Shown here: positions 1 through 6,796 of the stretch, piece by piece
How the letters are laid out: each line of letters starts with the position of its first letter
Numbering within the stretch: position 1 is the stretch's first letter
Origin: Acidobacteriota bacterium
Lineage (GTDB): Bacteria > Acidobacteriota > Blastocatellia > Pyrinomonadales > Pyrinomonadaceae
Direction: 5' to 3'
DNA length: 13,246 nucleotides
Assembly (NCBI GenBank): GCA_029777145.1
Contig: JAKOSS010000546.1
Span: forward strand, 1 to 13,246
Notes under the pieces: model-generated
What the model was told of the DNA's origin: nothing
Database searches by the model: none
The model's input: only the letters and a program-made list of their open reading frames with translations
Program-made: the position numbers and the translations under genes

Positions 1-2
1 AC

Positions 3-584
3 AATCTCGGACTCCATAATCTCTACATCGCCAACTACTACTACAAGATGTCGGTCGATCAGAAGAAAGGCGGTCTGAAGGGCGCGCAATCGCGATACCG
101 CGAGATCCTCGACAAATATCCGAACTTCAGTTTCATGGACGAGGCGCTGTTCAAACTCGCCGTCACGTATTTGGTCGAGGAAGAAACCGACCAGGCAGCG
201 CGCTATTTCCAACGCGTCGTCCGCGAGTATCCGAACAGTGAATTCTTTGAGAAATCGAAGGAGCAGCTCAATCTTATCGGCGCGACGGTTCCGGAGCCGG
301 ATCCGACGCGCAAGGACGTTCTGCCGCCCGAGAAAGTGTCGTTCTTCGCGAACTTCCGGAATCAGCTATTCGGCGTTTATCCGATGACGATCGACAAGGA
401 CGGCGTGCTGATGACCCGCGACTTCGACAAATGCAAGTTCGAACTGATCGACAAGGTAATCGAGAATCTGGGGCAGATCTCGCAAAGCGAGGTGCCGAAA
501 ACGCTGACGGCCGTGGTTGTGCCGTGCGAAACCCAGGCAAAATCCGACACGAAGAAGGAAGAAGACACGACCAAGCAACCGTGA
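3..584 (+). CDS. BamD-like outer membrane assembly lipoprotein, C-terminal part (5' end outside window)
   Basis: The reading frame is open from the left edge of the window, so the start and any lipoprotein signal lie outside. The visible 193 residues begin in a helical-repeat region (HNLYIANYYYK) and continue with paired TPR-like helices, including RYREILDKYPNFSFMDEALF and ARYFQRVVREYPNSEF. This is the pattern of BamD/YfiO, the periplasmic lipoprotein that works with BamA to insert beta-barrel proteins into the outer membrane. After the last repeat come about 100 residues without repeats and a charged Lys/Glu/Thr-rich tail. This tail is longer than I would expect for a minimal BamD and its role is unknown. 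The stop codon is one base before the next ATG, so the two genes are almost certainly co-transcribed. A generic TPR lipoprotein is the alternative reading. The family call is from sequence pattern only. Confidence 0.7.
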   Translation, partial: NLGLHNLYIANYYYKMSVDQKKGGLKGAQSRYREILDKYPNFSFMDEALFKLAVTYLVEEETDQAARYFQRVVREYPNSEFFEKSKEQLNLIGATVPEPDPTRKDVLPPEKVSFFANFRNQLFGVYPMTIDKDGVLMTRDFDKCKFELIDKVIENLGQISQSEVPKTLTAVVVPCETQAKSDTKKEEDTTKQP

Positions 585-585
585 G

Positions 586-1062
586 ATGAGCGAGATCTCG
601 CCGGAGAATCTGGCTGAAATTGAAAAGCGATACCGGGCGGCCGCGATCATCGGCGTCGCCCAGATCGCATTTACGGTTGCGCTGGCGGCCGTCGCCTGGT
701 TCGTCGTACAGCGCACCGAGGTAGTCGCCACGAACGAATCGGTGACGACTCTCTGGGTGCTGATCGCGTTCATCGCGATCGGGAGCTTGCTTCTGCGCCG
801 TCTGTTCAACGGCTGGGAACGGCTTCGGAACGCGGCGCTCCTCGGCGGCGTTTCGGGTCTTCTGAAAAAGCTTCAGACAAACAGCCTGATCCTCGGAATG
901 TTCGCCGAAGCGATCGCCGTCATCGGATTCGTGATCACGATCTTCAGCGGGAGCAGTTTCGACATGTTCCGCGCCGCAGCCATCGCTTTGGTCGTTTTCT
1001 TTGTTGCCTTTCCCCGAAAGAACGTCTGGAAGACAATCGTCGCCAACCTGCAGGGAATCTGA
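586..1062 (+). CDS. Small four-helix membrane protein of unknown function
   Basis: This encodes a 158-residue protein I do not recognise. The start is the ATG one base after the upstream stop codon. It gives MSEISPENLAEIEKRYRAAA, a charged N-terminal stretch before the first hydrophobic segment. Four hydrophobic helices are visible: residues about 22-43, 62-76, 104-121 and 128-143, with a short Arg/Lys-rich loop (RRLFNGWERLRNAALLG) between the second and third. No catalytic motif or cofactor-binding pattern is apparent. It ends four bases before the TPR gene and starts one base after the bamD-like gene, so it sits in the middle of a tight envelope operon. A role at the inner membrane alongside those genes is a guess from position only. 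Confidence 0.75.
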   Translation: MSEISPENLAEIEKRYRAAAIIGVAQIAFTVALAAVAWFVVQRTEVVATNESVTTLWVLIAFIAIGSLLLRRLFNGWERLRNAALLGGVSGLLKKLQTNSLILGMFAEAIAVIGFVITIFSGSSFDMFRAAAIALVVFFVAFPRKNVWKTIVANLQGI

Positions 1063-1066
1063 AATT

Positions 1067-3175
1067 ATGCAATTCATCGTCAGAATCATGATCGCGGCGT
1101 TTTGTGCCGCATCGATCGCCGGCGCCGCCGTTGCGCAGAACGAAGATCGTCCGGCGGTCAAGGGAACGCCCGCACCGGTCCGGACCCCGGCCGAGGGCGG
1201 CTCGCCGAATCTTTCCGAGACGCTCGCGAAGAACGTGGCGACGATCGACAAGAACACCGAGGTTCCGCGGGAAAAACGCGAACAGGCCTACGCGAAACTG
1301 CTTGAAGGCCAGCGCTATGTCTGGTCGGCGAAACGCTCGCGGTCGCAGGCCGCGGTCAACAGCCGTCTCGCGAGACAGGCTTTCCAGCGCGCCGTCGAGC
1401 TGGACCCGACGCTCGCCGAAGGATATACGGCACTCGCCGAACTCGCCTGGAACTTCCCGCCCAACGACGTCGAAGAATCGATCCGGCTGGCGAAGATCGC
1501 GATCGCGATCGACAAGAACAATTTCGGCGCGAATCGCCTGCTCGGACGGGCGTATACGCTCAAGAGCCGGCTGAATCGTGGGACGCCGGATCCGGAGAAC
1601 GCGCAGAAGGCGATCCAGTACTGGAAGGACACCGCGCGGCTCGACGGCCGCTATGCGGAAGCCTGGGCCTTTCTCAGCGCGCTTTACACCGAAGGATCGG
1701 ACGAACAGATCGCCGCTCTGCGCGGATGGCTCGCTTCGGCGACCCCGATCGATACTTACTTTTACCGCGTTCTGATGGGCGGTCAGGCGGATCTTGCACC
1801 TGAAAATGCGGCCGTCAAACTCGGAAAGGCGCTGCTCGTCGCGAGAAGGATCAAGGAAGCGGTCGAAGTGCTCAATCAGGTCATCGTCGACGATCCGGAG
1901 AGCGAAGAAGCGCTCGATTCGCTTCGGACCGCGCTCGAAGCGTCCGATCCGGCCGTCGCGCAGACCTCGATCCAGGCGATCAAACAGGCGATCTATGCGA
2001 ATCCCGGTGACACGGAACTGATCCTCCTTCTCGCGAAGGTCCAGGCGCGGGTCGGGAATTCTCCGGACACGACGAAGTTTCTCAACGACACGATCGCGCG
2101 TTACGCCGAACAGGACAAGTCCGTCGCCGCCGGACTTCAGGCGGCGCTTGGCGACGTTTACCGTGACTCCGGCCGTTATGACGAGGCGATCCAGGAGTTC
2201 AACAAGGCATTGGCGACGCGCGGCATTTCCGCCGACCGGCTGGCCACCGACGACGACCGTGACTTCGCCGTCGCGGTGTTCGAAAAGATCGTCCTGACGT
2301 ACAAGACCGCAAACCGGTTCAACGAAGCGAAAACCGCGATCCTCAACTCCGAGAAGATCCTCGGCGACGAGGATTCGTTCGCCGACCGGCAGATGATCGC
2401 GCTCTATCGCGAGACCGGGAAACGCAATGAAGCGCTGCAGGCCGTGAAAATGGCGCGCGTCAGATTCCCGGACGATTACGGATTTCTGCGCACCGAGGCG
2501 ATGGTGCTCGTCGAACTCGGACGCGTCGACGAGGGAGTCGGGCTGATCCGTTCGCTGATCGGGAAACAGGACCCGAAAGCGCCGACGATCATGTACGACG
2601 ATTTCTCGAATTACCTGTTCATTTCGATCCTTTACAGCGAAGCGAAACGGGGCAAGGATGCGATCTCGGCGGCGAACGAGGCGATCGCCGTATCGCAGGA
2701 TCCGGACCGGAAGCAGATCGCACTGCTGACCTTGGCAACGGCACAGAACGTTTCGAACGACTTCGCGGCCGCCGAATCGACGCTGCGCGGGATCCTCAAA
2801 CAAACGCCCAAGAATCCGATCGCCTTGAACAATCTCGGGTATTTCCTTGTCGAACGGGGCGAGAAACTCGAAGAGGCGCTGAAGTTCATCCAAGACGCGC
2901 TTGAGATCGATCCGGGCAATCCGTCGTTCCTCGACAGCCTTGGATGGGCGTATTTCAAGCTCGGCAAGATCGATCTTGCCGAGGGAAGCCTGACGAAGGC
3001 GATCAAGTCGGACCCGGCGTCGGCGACGGCGCATCATCATTTGGGCGACGTCTACGAGAAACAGGGAAAAATGGAACTGGCAAGGCAGGCATGGCAGCGG
3101 GCGCTCGTGCTCGCGGTCGATGCCGACGAGGTCGCGCAATTGAAGGCGAAGCTGGCGACCAAAAAGTCGAAGTAG
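1067..3175 (+). CDS. Secreted TPR-repeat protein (702 aa)
   Basis: The start ATG lies four bases after the previous stop and begins a clear signal peptide (MQFIVRIMIAAFCAASIAG, with a likely cut after AVA at residues 21-23), so the protein is exported to the periplasm or outer membrane. An earlier in-frame start inside the upstream gene would bury this signal and was rejected. TPR repeats cover most of the chain. The first is around residues 95-130 (ARQAFQRAVELDPTLAEGY). A very regular C-terminal block at about 585-695 includes NNLGYFLVERG, FLDSLGWAYFKLG and HHHLGDVYEKQGK. This C-terminal block resembles the TPR protein found next to ispE in many Proteobacteria. TPR proteins act as scaffolds and no enzymatic motif is seen. 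The gene is the last of the envelope operon and is followed by a terminator-like hairpin. Confidence 0.85.
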   Translation: MQFIVRIMIAAFCAASIAGAAVAQNEDRPAVKGTPAPVRTPAEGGSPNLSETLAKNVATIDKNTEVPREKREQAYAKLLEGQRYVWSAKRSRSQAAVNSRLARQAFQRAVELDPTLAEGYTALAELAWNFPPNDVEESIRLAKIAIAIDKNNFGANRLLGRAYTLKSRLNRGTPDPENAQKAIQYWKDTARLDGRYAEAWAFLSALYTEGSDEQIAALRGWLASATPIDTYFYRVLMGGQADLAPENAAVKLGKALLVARRIKEAVEVLNQVIVDDPESEEALDSLRTALEASDPAVAQTSIQAIKQAIYANPGDTELILLLAKVQARVGNSPDTTKFLNDTIARYAEQDKSVAAGLQAALGDVYRDSGRYDEAIQEFNKALATRGISADRLATDDDRDFAVAVFEKIVLTYKTANRFNEAKTAILNSEKILGDEDSFADRQMIALYRETGKRNEALQAVKMARVRFPDDYGFLRTEAMVLVELGRVDEGVGLIRSLIGKQDPKAPTIMYDDFSNYLFISILYSEAKRGKDAISAANEAIAVSQDPDRKQIALLTLATAQNVSNDFAAAESTLRGILKQTPKNPIALNNLGYFLVERGEKLEEALKFIQDALEIDPGNPSFLDSLGWAYFKLGKIDLAEGSLTKAIKSDPASATAHHHLGDVYEKQGKMELARQAWQRALVLAVDADEVAQLKAKLATKKSK

Positions 3176-3200
3176 CCGAACGGCTGAAACTCAAACGACC

Positions 3201-3240
3201 GACGCGCTTCTGCGATCTGCAGGGCGCGTCTTTCGTTTTC
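3201..3240 (+). terminator. Rho-independent terminator after the TPR gene
   Basis: GACGCGC (3201-3207) and its exact reverse complement GCGCGTC (3224-3230) form a 7-bp GC-rich stem. A T-rich run (TTTCGTTTTC, 3231-3240) follows directly. The loop is long (16 nt) and the T-tract is interrupted, so strength is uncertain. It sits 25 bases after the TPR stop codon, where the envelope operon should end. Confidence 0.6.
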
Positions 3241-3316
3241 CGGCTGGAATTTCAGAACGATTGGTCGTTTATTTCATCCGCGGGCGATCCCTTGCCCGTG
3301 ACGGACTAATGTCCGG

Positions 3317-3396
3317 ACCTTATCCGAAAAGGCAAGTACCGCAAGGTGCACGCAAAGCCGTGGGACGAGAGTCTCGCCCGGCTGCCGAAGTGAGGT
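3317..3396 (+). promoter_or_regulatory. Predicted c-di-GMP-I (GEMM-I) riboswitch controlling the CAP-domain gene
   Basis: The GEMM-I hallmarks occur in order. GGCAA (3331-3335) leads into a 5-bp hairpin, GTACC/GGTGC, capped by a GCAA tetraloop of the GNRA type (3341-3344). The invariant ACGCAAAGCC follows at 3350-3359. A second hairpin comes next: GCC 3357-3359 is roughly paired with GGC 3380-3382, GGG with CCC, and CGAG with CTCG. The 3' half of the core ends with TGCCGAAG (3383-3390). Positions matching ligand contacts in the Vibrio Vc2 aptamer are G3331 (G20), A3354 (A47) and C3385 (C92). G at position 20 fits c-di-GMP rather than the cGAMP subclass. ACCTTA (3317-3322) can pair with TGAGGT (3391-3396). 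That stem contains the GAGG Shine-Dalgarno (3392-3395) of the next gene, whose ATG is at 3400. This implies translational control, with ligand binding favouring OFF. A competing pairing, TTATCC (3320-3325) with GGATGA (3398-3403), would cover the start codon. The aptamer match is seen in the sequence; the switch direction is inferred. Confidence 0.85.
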
Positions 3397-3399
3397 TGG

Positions 3400-3987
3400 A
3401 TGAAACTGAAACTGGCCCTTTCTCTCGTATTCCTGTTGATCCTGTCATTGTGCGCCGTGCGTGAAGCGGACGGACAGGCCCTGAGCGTTTCGGCGTCCGC
3501 CGAACCGACATCACCTGATCTGCTCGGGCGTGAACGGGTTGCGGCAAACCCCAATGTCGGCAATTTTCTATTCTCGCAGTCGGAACTTCATCAACTTGAG
3601 CGGGAAGCGGCCGATCTCATCAATCAGGAACGCCTCAAGCTCGGACTGACGGCGATCGCGTGGAGCGAGGACGCCGCGAAGGTGGCCCGTCTCCATTCTT
3701 CGAATATGGCCAAACTCAACTTCTTCGGACACGCGGGCGCCGACGGCAAGATGGTCGATGAACGCGCCGACCAACTCGGAGTCAAGAAATGGCGGGCGAT
3801 CGGCGAGAACATCGCGTTCAACCGCGGATACTCCGATCCGATCAAGACGGCCGTCGAGAAATGGATGCAGTCGACCGGCCATCGCAACAATCTTCTCAAT
3901 CCCCGTTGGCAGGAAACCGGGATCGGGATCGCGGTCACTCCGGAAGGCTGCTTCTACTTCACCCAAGTCTTTCTCGAACGCCGGTAG
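3400..3987 (+). CDS. Secreted CAP/SCP-domain protein under riboswitch control
   Basis: This 195-residue protein has an N-terminal signal peptide (MKLKLALSLVFLLILSLCA, residues 1-19, with the cut probably near residue 25). A short linker is followed by a CAP (SCP/PR-1-like) domain from about residue 66 to the end. The domain's cavity residues are visible: His111 in FFGHAG, Glu136 in IGENIAF, and His161 in STGHRNNLLNP. The ending GIGI..FYFTQVF is typical of bacterial CAP proteins (the YkwD type). Bacterial CAP proteins are secreted or envelope-associated; their biochemical roles are mostly unsettled, so no reaction is assigned. The start is fixed by the GAGG Shine-Dalgarno four bases upstream, which is also the 3' strand of the riboswitch P1 stem. 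The gene lies alone between a terminator and ispE. Riboswitch control suggests its secretion is tied to the surface/biofilm lifestyle that c-di-GMP governs. Confidence 0.88.
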   Translation: MKLKLALSLVFLLILSLCAVREADGQALSVSASAEPTSPDLLGRERVAANPNVGNFLFSQSELHQLEREAADLINQERLKLGLTAIAWSEDAAKVARLHSSNMAKLNFFGHAGADGKMVDERADQLGVKKWRAIGENIAFNRGYSDPIKTAVEKWMQSTGHRNNLLNPRWQETGIGIAVTPEGCFYFTQVFLERR

Positions 3988-4000
3988 ATCCACCCCGGAA

Positions 4001-4044
4001 TCCGCAAGTTTGATTCGCACGCCGCCATTATCTATTCTTGCGGA
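4001..4044 (+). promoter_or_regulatory. Candidate ispE promoter inside an 8-bp inverted repeat
   Basis: TTGATT (4010-4015) and TATTCT (4033-4038) are 17 bases apart and resemble -35 and -10 hexamers. The predicted transcript start falls almost on the ispE ATG at 4045, where no Shine-Dalgarno is visible, so a leaderless mRNA is possible. The element is framed by an exact 8-bp inverted repeat, TCCGCAAG (4001-4008) and CTTGCGGA (4037-4044), whose right arm touches the start codon. Both readings rest on pattern alone. Confidence 0.3.
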
Positions 4045-4965
4045 ATGAGTTCCGACGCGTTCGAATTGCCGAGTTTTGCGAAGATCAATTGGCTGCTGCG
4101 CGTCCTCGGGAAACGTCCCGACGGCTATCACGAACTCTGCACCGTTTTTCAAACAATCTCGCTCTGCGATCGTTTACGATTCGAACCGGCAGACGAACTG
4201 ACACTCGAGTGTGACGTTCCCGGAATCCCGGTTGACGGTTCAAATCTCATTCTCCGTGCCGCCAGTTCGTTGCGGGTTCGGTTCGCAGTCCGCGGCGGGG
4301 CACGCATCATACTGAAGAAGACGATCCCCGCGCCGGGCGGTCTCGGGGGCGGGTCTTCAAACGCCGCAACGGCATTGCTTGGACTGTCGGTACTCTGGGA
4401 TCTCAACGTCGGATTTTCCGAATTGACAGCGCTCGGCGCGGAACTCGGATCCGACGTCCCGTTCTTTCTTTACGGCGGAACGGCGATCGGAAGCGGTCGC
4501 GGCGAATCGATCGAACCGCTGCCCGATGTCGAGCGGAAATTCATGTTGATCGTCACTCCGAATGTCGCCGTTCCGACCTCCGAAGCATTCCGTGGGCTGA
4601 ATTTACCGCCCTTGACAAAGAATGACCCGGAAAGTATCCTCGAACTTTGCCGAAAAGCCGGTCAGGAGTTTCTGGACGGTCGACTGGTTCCGGCAAATGA
4701 CTTTGAACGAAGCGTTTTCGCATTGTTCCCCGAAATCGAGCGGGTTCGTGACCGGCTCGTAGAACTTGGTGCCGACACGAGTTTTCTTTGTGGAAGCGGT
4801 GCCAGCGTTTTTGCGGTTTTTGAAAAAGAAGAGACACGGCAAGCGACATTGAAAGCCCTCGGAGACGAGAAAGATTGGCGAATGTTTGCCGTAGCAACCG
4901 TTTCGCGGGACGAGTTCCGGCGAGCGTTCGCAAGGGCGTCGAGGTTGTTTCCGATTAGTTTCTGA
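4045..4965 (+). CDS. ispE: 4-diphosphocytidyl-2-C-methyl-D-erythritol kinase
   Basis: This GHMP-family kinase phosphorylates the 2-hydroxyl of CDP-methylerythritol in the non-mevalonate (MEP) route to isoprenoid precursors, in the cytoplasm. The 306 residues are slightly longer than E. coli IspE. Lys13 in SFAKINWLL and Asp137 in LGSDVPFFLYGG correspond to the catalytic Lys/Asp pair. The glycine-rich ATP loop is PAPGGLGGGSSNAATALLGL (starting near residue 95), and the C-terminal GHMP motif is LCGSGASVFAVF. The start at 4045 aligns with family N-termini (ELPSFAKINW). No Shine-Dalgarno is evident upstream. The gene ends eight bases before a tRNA-Gln gene, followed by prs, rplY and pth, an order seen in several phyla. 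Confidence 0.95.
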   Translation: MSSDAFELPSFAKINWLLRVLGKRPDGYHELCTVFQTISLCDRLRFEPADELTLECDVPGIPVDGSNLILRAASSLRVRFAVRGGARIILKKTIPAPGGLGGGSSNAATALLGLSVLWDLNVGFSELTALGAELGSDVPFFLYGGTAIGSGRGESIEPLPDVERKFMLIVTPNVAVPTSEAFRGLNLPPLTKNDPESILELCRKAGQEFLDGRLVPANDFERSVFALFPEIERVRDRLVELGADTSFLCGSGASVFAVFEKEETRQATLKALGDEKDWRMFAVATVSRDEFRRAFARASRLFPISF

Positions 4966-4973
4966 ATTATTAC

Positions 4974-5048
4974 TGGGGCGTAGCCAAGTGGTAAGGCACC
5001 GGATTTTGGTTCCGGCATTCGCAGGTTCGAATCCTTCCGCCCCAGCCA
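4974..5048 (+). tRNA. tRNA-Gln (anticodon UUG), CCA encoded
   Basis: A full cloverleaf of 75 nt is visible. The acceptor strands TGGGGCG (4974-4980) and CGCCCCA (5038-5044) pair over 7 bp, followed by G and an encoded CCA (5046-5048). The anticodon stem CCGGA/TCCGG closes the loop TTTTGGT, giving anticodon TTG, which reads CAA and by wobble CAG. The T-loop TTCGAAT is canonical. The T-stem GCAGG/CCTTC has one C-T mismatch at the second pair (positions 50-64), where a G-T wobble is more usual. The gene sits eight bases after ispE and is followed by a terminator. Confidence 0.96.
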
Positions 5049-5065
5049 TGGTTATCTGATCGGAA

Positions 5066-5099
5066 CGGGCAATTTTGCGGAATTGCTCGTTTTTCTTTT
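5066..5099 (+). terminator. Rho-independent terminator after tRNA-Gln, abutting prs
   Basis: CGGGCAATT (5066-5074) pairs with AATTGCTCG (5081-5089) over 9 bp with one G-T wobble and a 6-nt loop (TTGCGG). A T-rich run, TTTTTCTTTT (5090-5099), follows directly. It lies 17 bases after the tRNA CCA end and only four bases before the prs ATG at 5104, which is unusually close. Confidence 0.75.
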
Positions 5100-5103
5100 G
5101 AAC

Positions 5104-6060
5104 ATGAGCGTCACAGGCAGCATCAAGATTTTTTCCGGCAATGCGCACCGGGCTCTCGCCGAAGAGATTTGCGGCTATCTCAGCTGCGATCTCGGGCGGG
5201 CGAGTACCGATCGCTTTTCGGACGGCGAGTTCAACTTCCAGATCGGAGAGAATGTCCGCGGAACCGATGTCTTCATCATTCAGCCGACGTGCCCGCCGAC
5301 GGATCAGAATCTGATGGAGCTTCTCGTCATGATCGACACGTGCCGCCGCGCGTCGGCGGCGAGTGTCACGGCCGTGATCCCGTACTTCGGTTACGCGCGG
5401 TCCGACAAAAAGGATCGTCCGCGTGTCCCGATCGCCGCCAAACTGGTGGCGAACCTGCTGACAACGGCCGGAGCGCAGCGCATCGTCACCGTCGATCTGC
5501 ATGCGTCCCAGATCCAGGGGTTCTTTGATATTCCGGTGGACCACCTTTTCGCCGCCCCGGTGATCGTCGATTACTTTCAGCAGAACGAGATCGAGAACCT
5601 GATCGTCGTTTCGCCCGACACCGGAGGCGCCGAGCGAGCCCGGGCATACGCGAAAAGACTGAACGCCGGTCTCGCGCTGTGCGACAAGCGCCGCGAAAAG
5701 GCGAACGTCGCGGAAGTAATGAACATCGTCGGCGATGTTGCCGGCAAGAACTGCCTGATCATCGACGACATGTGCGACACCGGAGGCACGATCTGCAAGG
5801 TCGCGCAGGCGCTCTACGAGAACGACGCGAACGAGATCTATGCGTGTTTTTCGCACGCCGTGCTTTCCGGCCGGGCGGTCGACAATATCTCGGCATCGCA
5901 TATCAAGAAGGTCATTGTGACGAACACCATCCCGCTGCGGGAGGACGCCGAGAAGCTCCGCGCCGAAGGGCGGATCGAACTGCTTAGCATCGCACGACTG
6001 CTGGCAAACGGCATTAAATCGATTCACGACGAGACGAGCGTTTCGTCACTGTTTATTTAA
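5104..6060 (+). CDS. prs: Ribose-phosphate pyrophosphokinase (PRPP synthetase)
   Basis: This enzyme makes phosphoribosyl pyrophosphate from ribose 5-phosphate and ATP, feeding purine, pyrimidine, NAD, His and Trp synthesis. The 318 residues match the class I family. Visible motifs are the N-terminal SIKIFSGNAHRALAEEI, the ATP-site FGYARSDKKDRPR (ARQDRK in many homologues), TVDLHASQIQGFFD, the flexible catalytic loop CDKRREKANVAEVMN, and the PRPP loop LIIDDMCDTGGTI. The ATG at 5104 gives the family's usual N-terminus. An upstream TTG at 5083 lies in the terminator stem and was rejected. There is no Shine-Dalgarno, and the T-tract of a terminator precedes the start, so expression must come from read-through or a promoter within that short gap. 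rplY follows at 55 bases. Confidence 0.96.
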   Translation: MSVTGSIKIFSGNAHRALAEEICGYLSCDLGRASTDRFSDGEFNFQIGENVRGTDVFIIQPTCPPTDQNLMELLVMIDTCRRASAASVTAVIPYFGYARSDKKDRPRVPIAAKLVANLLTTAGAQRIVTVDLHASQIQGFFDIPVDHLFAAPVIVDYFQQNEIENLIVVSPDTGGAERARAYAKRLNAGLALCDKRREKANVAEVMNIVGDVAGKNCLIIDDMCDTGGTICKVAQALYENDANEIYACFSHAVLSGRAVDNISASHIKKVIVTNTIPLREDAEKLRAEGRIELLSIARLLANGIKSIHDETSVSSLFI

Positions 6061-6115
6061 GGGATTCCTTGCGGATCACCTGGTGAGGATCGGCAAACGC
6101 CGGAAAAAGAACATT

Positions 6116-6757
6116 ATGGCAGACAAAATTGTTGTAAAAGCGGAAGTCAGGGAAGGACGGGGTAAGAACGACACCCGGCGTCTGCGCCGCGATGGGAAGA
6201 TTCCCGTCTCGATCTACGGAGGCGGCGAAGCGGCCGTCGCGGCGATCGCCGAATTGAGCGATCTGGCGGCGATCCTGCGTTCGGATTCGGGCGTCAACAC
6301 GGTCTTTTCGCTCGACGTCAAAGGCGACGGAGTGAGCGACGTGATTTTTCAGGATCGTCAGATCGACGCGGTCAAGGGCCGCCTGATGCATGCCGATCTG
6401 CGGCGCATTGCGAAGGGTGAAAAGATGGAATTATCGGTTCACCTCGTGATCGTCGGCGAGGCTCCGGGCCTGAGAGAGGAAGGCGCGGTGCTCAATACGC
6501 CGCTCAACGAGATCAAGGTTCTTGCGGAACCGGCAAACGTGCCCGAATCGATCTCGGTCGACGTTTCGAACCTGCATGTCGGCGAGACGATCCACGTGTC
6601 TGACCTTTCGGTTCCGAAGAACGTCGAGATCACCGAAGCGGCGGACACCGTCGTGGCGTCGATCGTCGTCGTTCACGCGGTGGTTGAAGAGACCGCTGAA
6701 GGTGGCGAAGGAGCCGCCGAGCCAACTGAAGGATCGGCTGAAACGACCGAAGAATAG
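6116..6757 (+). CDS. rplY: 50S ribosomal protein L25 (general stress protein Ctc type)
   Basis: This 213-residue protein is of the long two-domain L25/CTC/TL5 type, which binds 5S rRNA in the central protuberance of the large subunit. The N-terminal L25 domain spans about residues 3-90 (KAEVREGRGKNDTRRLRRDG, then KIPVSIYGGG). The C-terminal TL5 beta domain spans about 97-185 (GVLNTPLNEIKV-like motif, here GAVLNTPLNEIKVL, and SISVDVSNLHVGETIHVSDL). The last 25 or so residues are a low-complexity Glu/Ala/Thr tail. ATG 6116 was chosen because it begins MADKIVVKAEVREG; an upstream in-frame start adds a basic stretch not typical of the family. Only a weak A-rich stretch precedes it. It lies between prs and pth, as in Bacillus (prs-ctc-pth). 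Confidence 0.95.
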   Translation: MADKIVVKAEVREGRGKNDTRRLRRDGKIPVSIYGGGEAAVAAIAELSDLAAILRSDSGVNTVFSLDVKGDGVSDVIFQDRQIDAVKGRLMHADLRRIAKGEKMELSVHLVIVGEAPGLREEGAVLNTPLNEIKVLAEPANVPESISVDVSNLHVGETIHVSDLSVPKNVEITEAADTVVASIVVVHAVVEETAEGGEGAAEPTEGSAETTEE

Positions 6758-6796
6758 CCTCGGGCGCTCGGCCGCGATTCCGCGACGGAGATCAGA

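Noticed and set aside
944..3139. 731-codon open frame on the minus strand opposite the TPR gene
   Set aside because: Its product is Arg/Asp-rich with no signal, domain or periodicity. It lies wholly antisense to a clear TPR protein with a signal peptide, as expected from GC-rich codon bias.
3281..3315. Two small hairpins (CGGGC/GCCCG and CGGAC/GTCCG) upstream of the riboswitch
   Set aside because: Each is only 5 bp, without a T-run or a known motif. They may fold but nothing supports a function.
5083..5103. Upstream TTG start for prs
   Set aside because: It lies in the 3' arm of the terminator hairpin, and the extra residues are not found in PRPP synthetases.
4603..6027. 474-codon minus-strand frame over ispE, tRNA-Gln and prs
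   Set aside because: It runs through a tRNA and two well-identified genes on the other strand and shows no recognisable motif.
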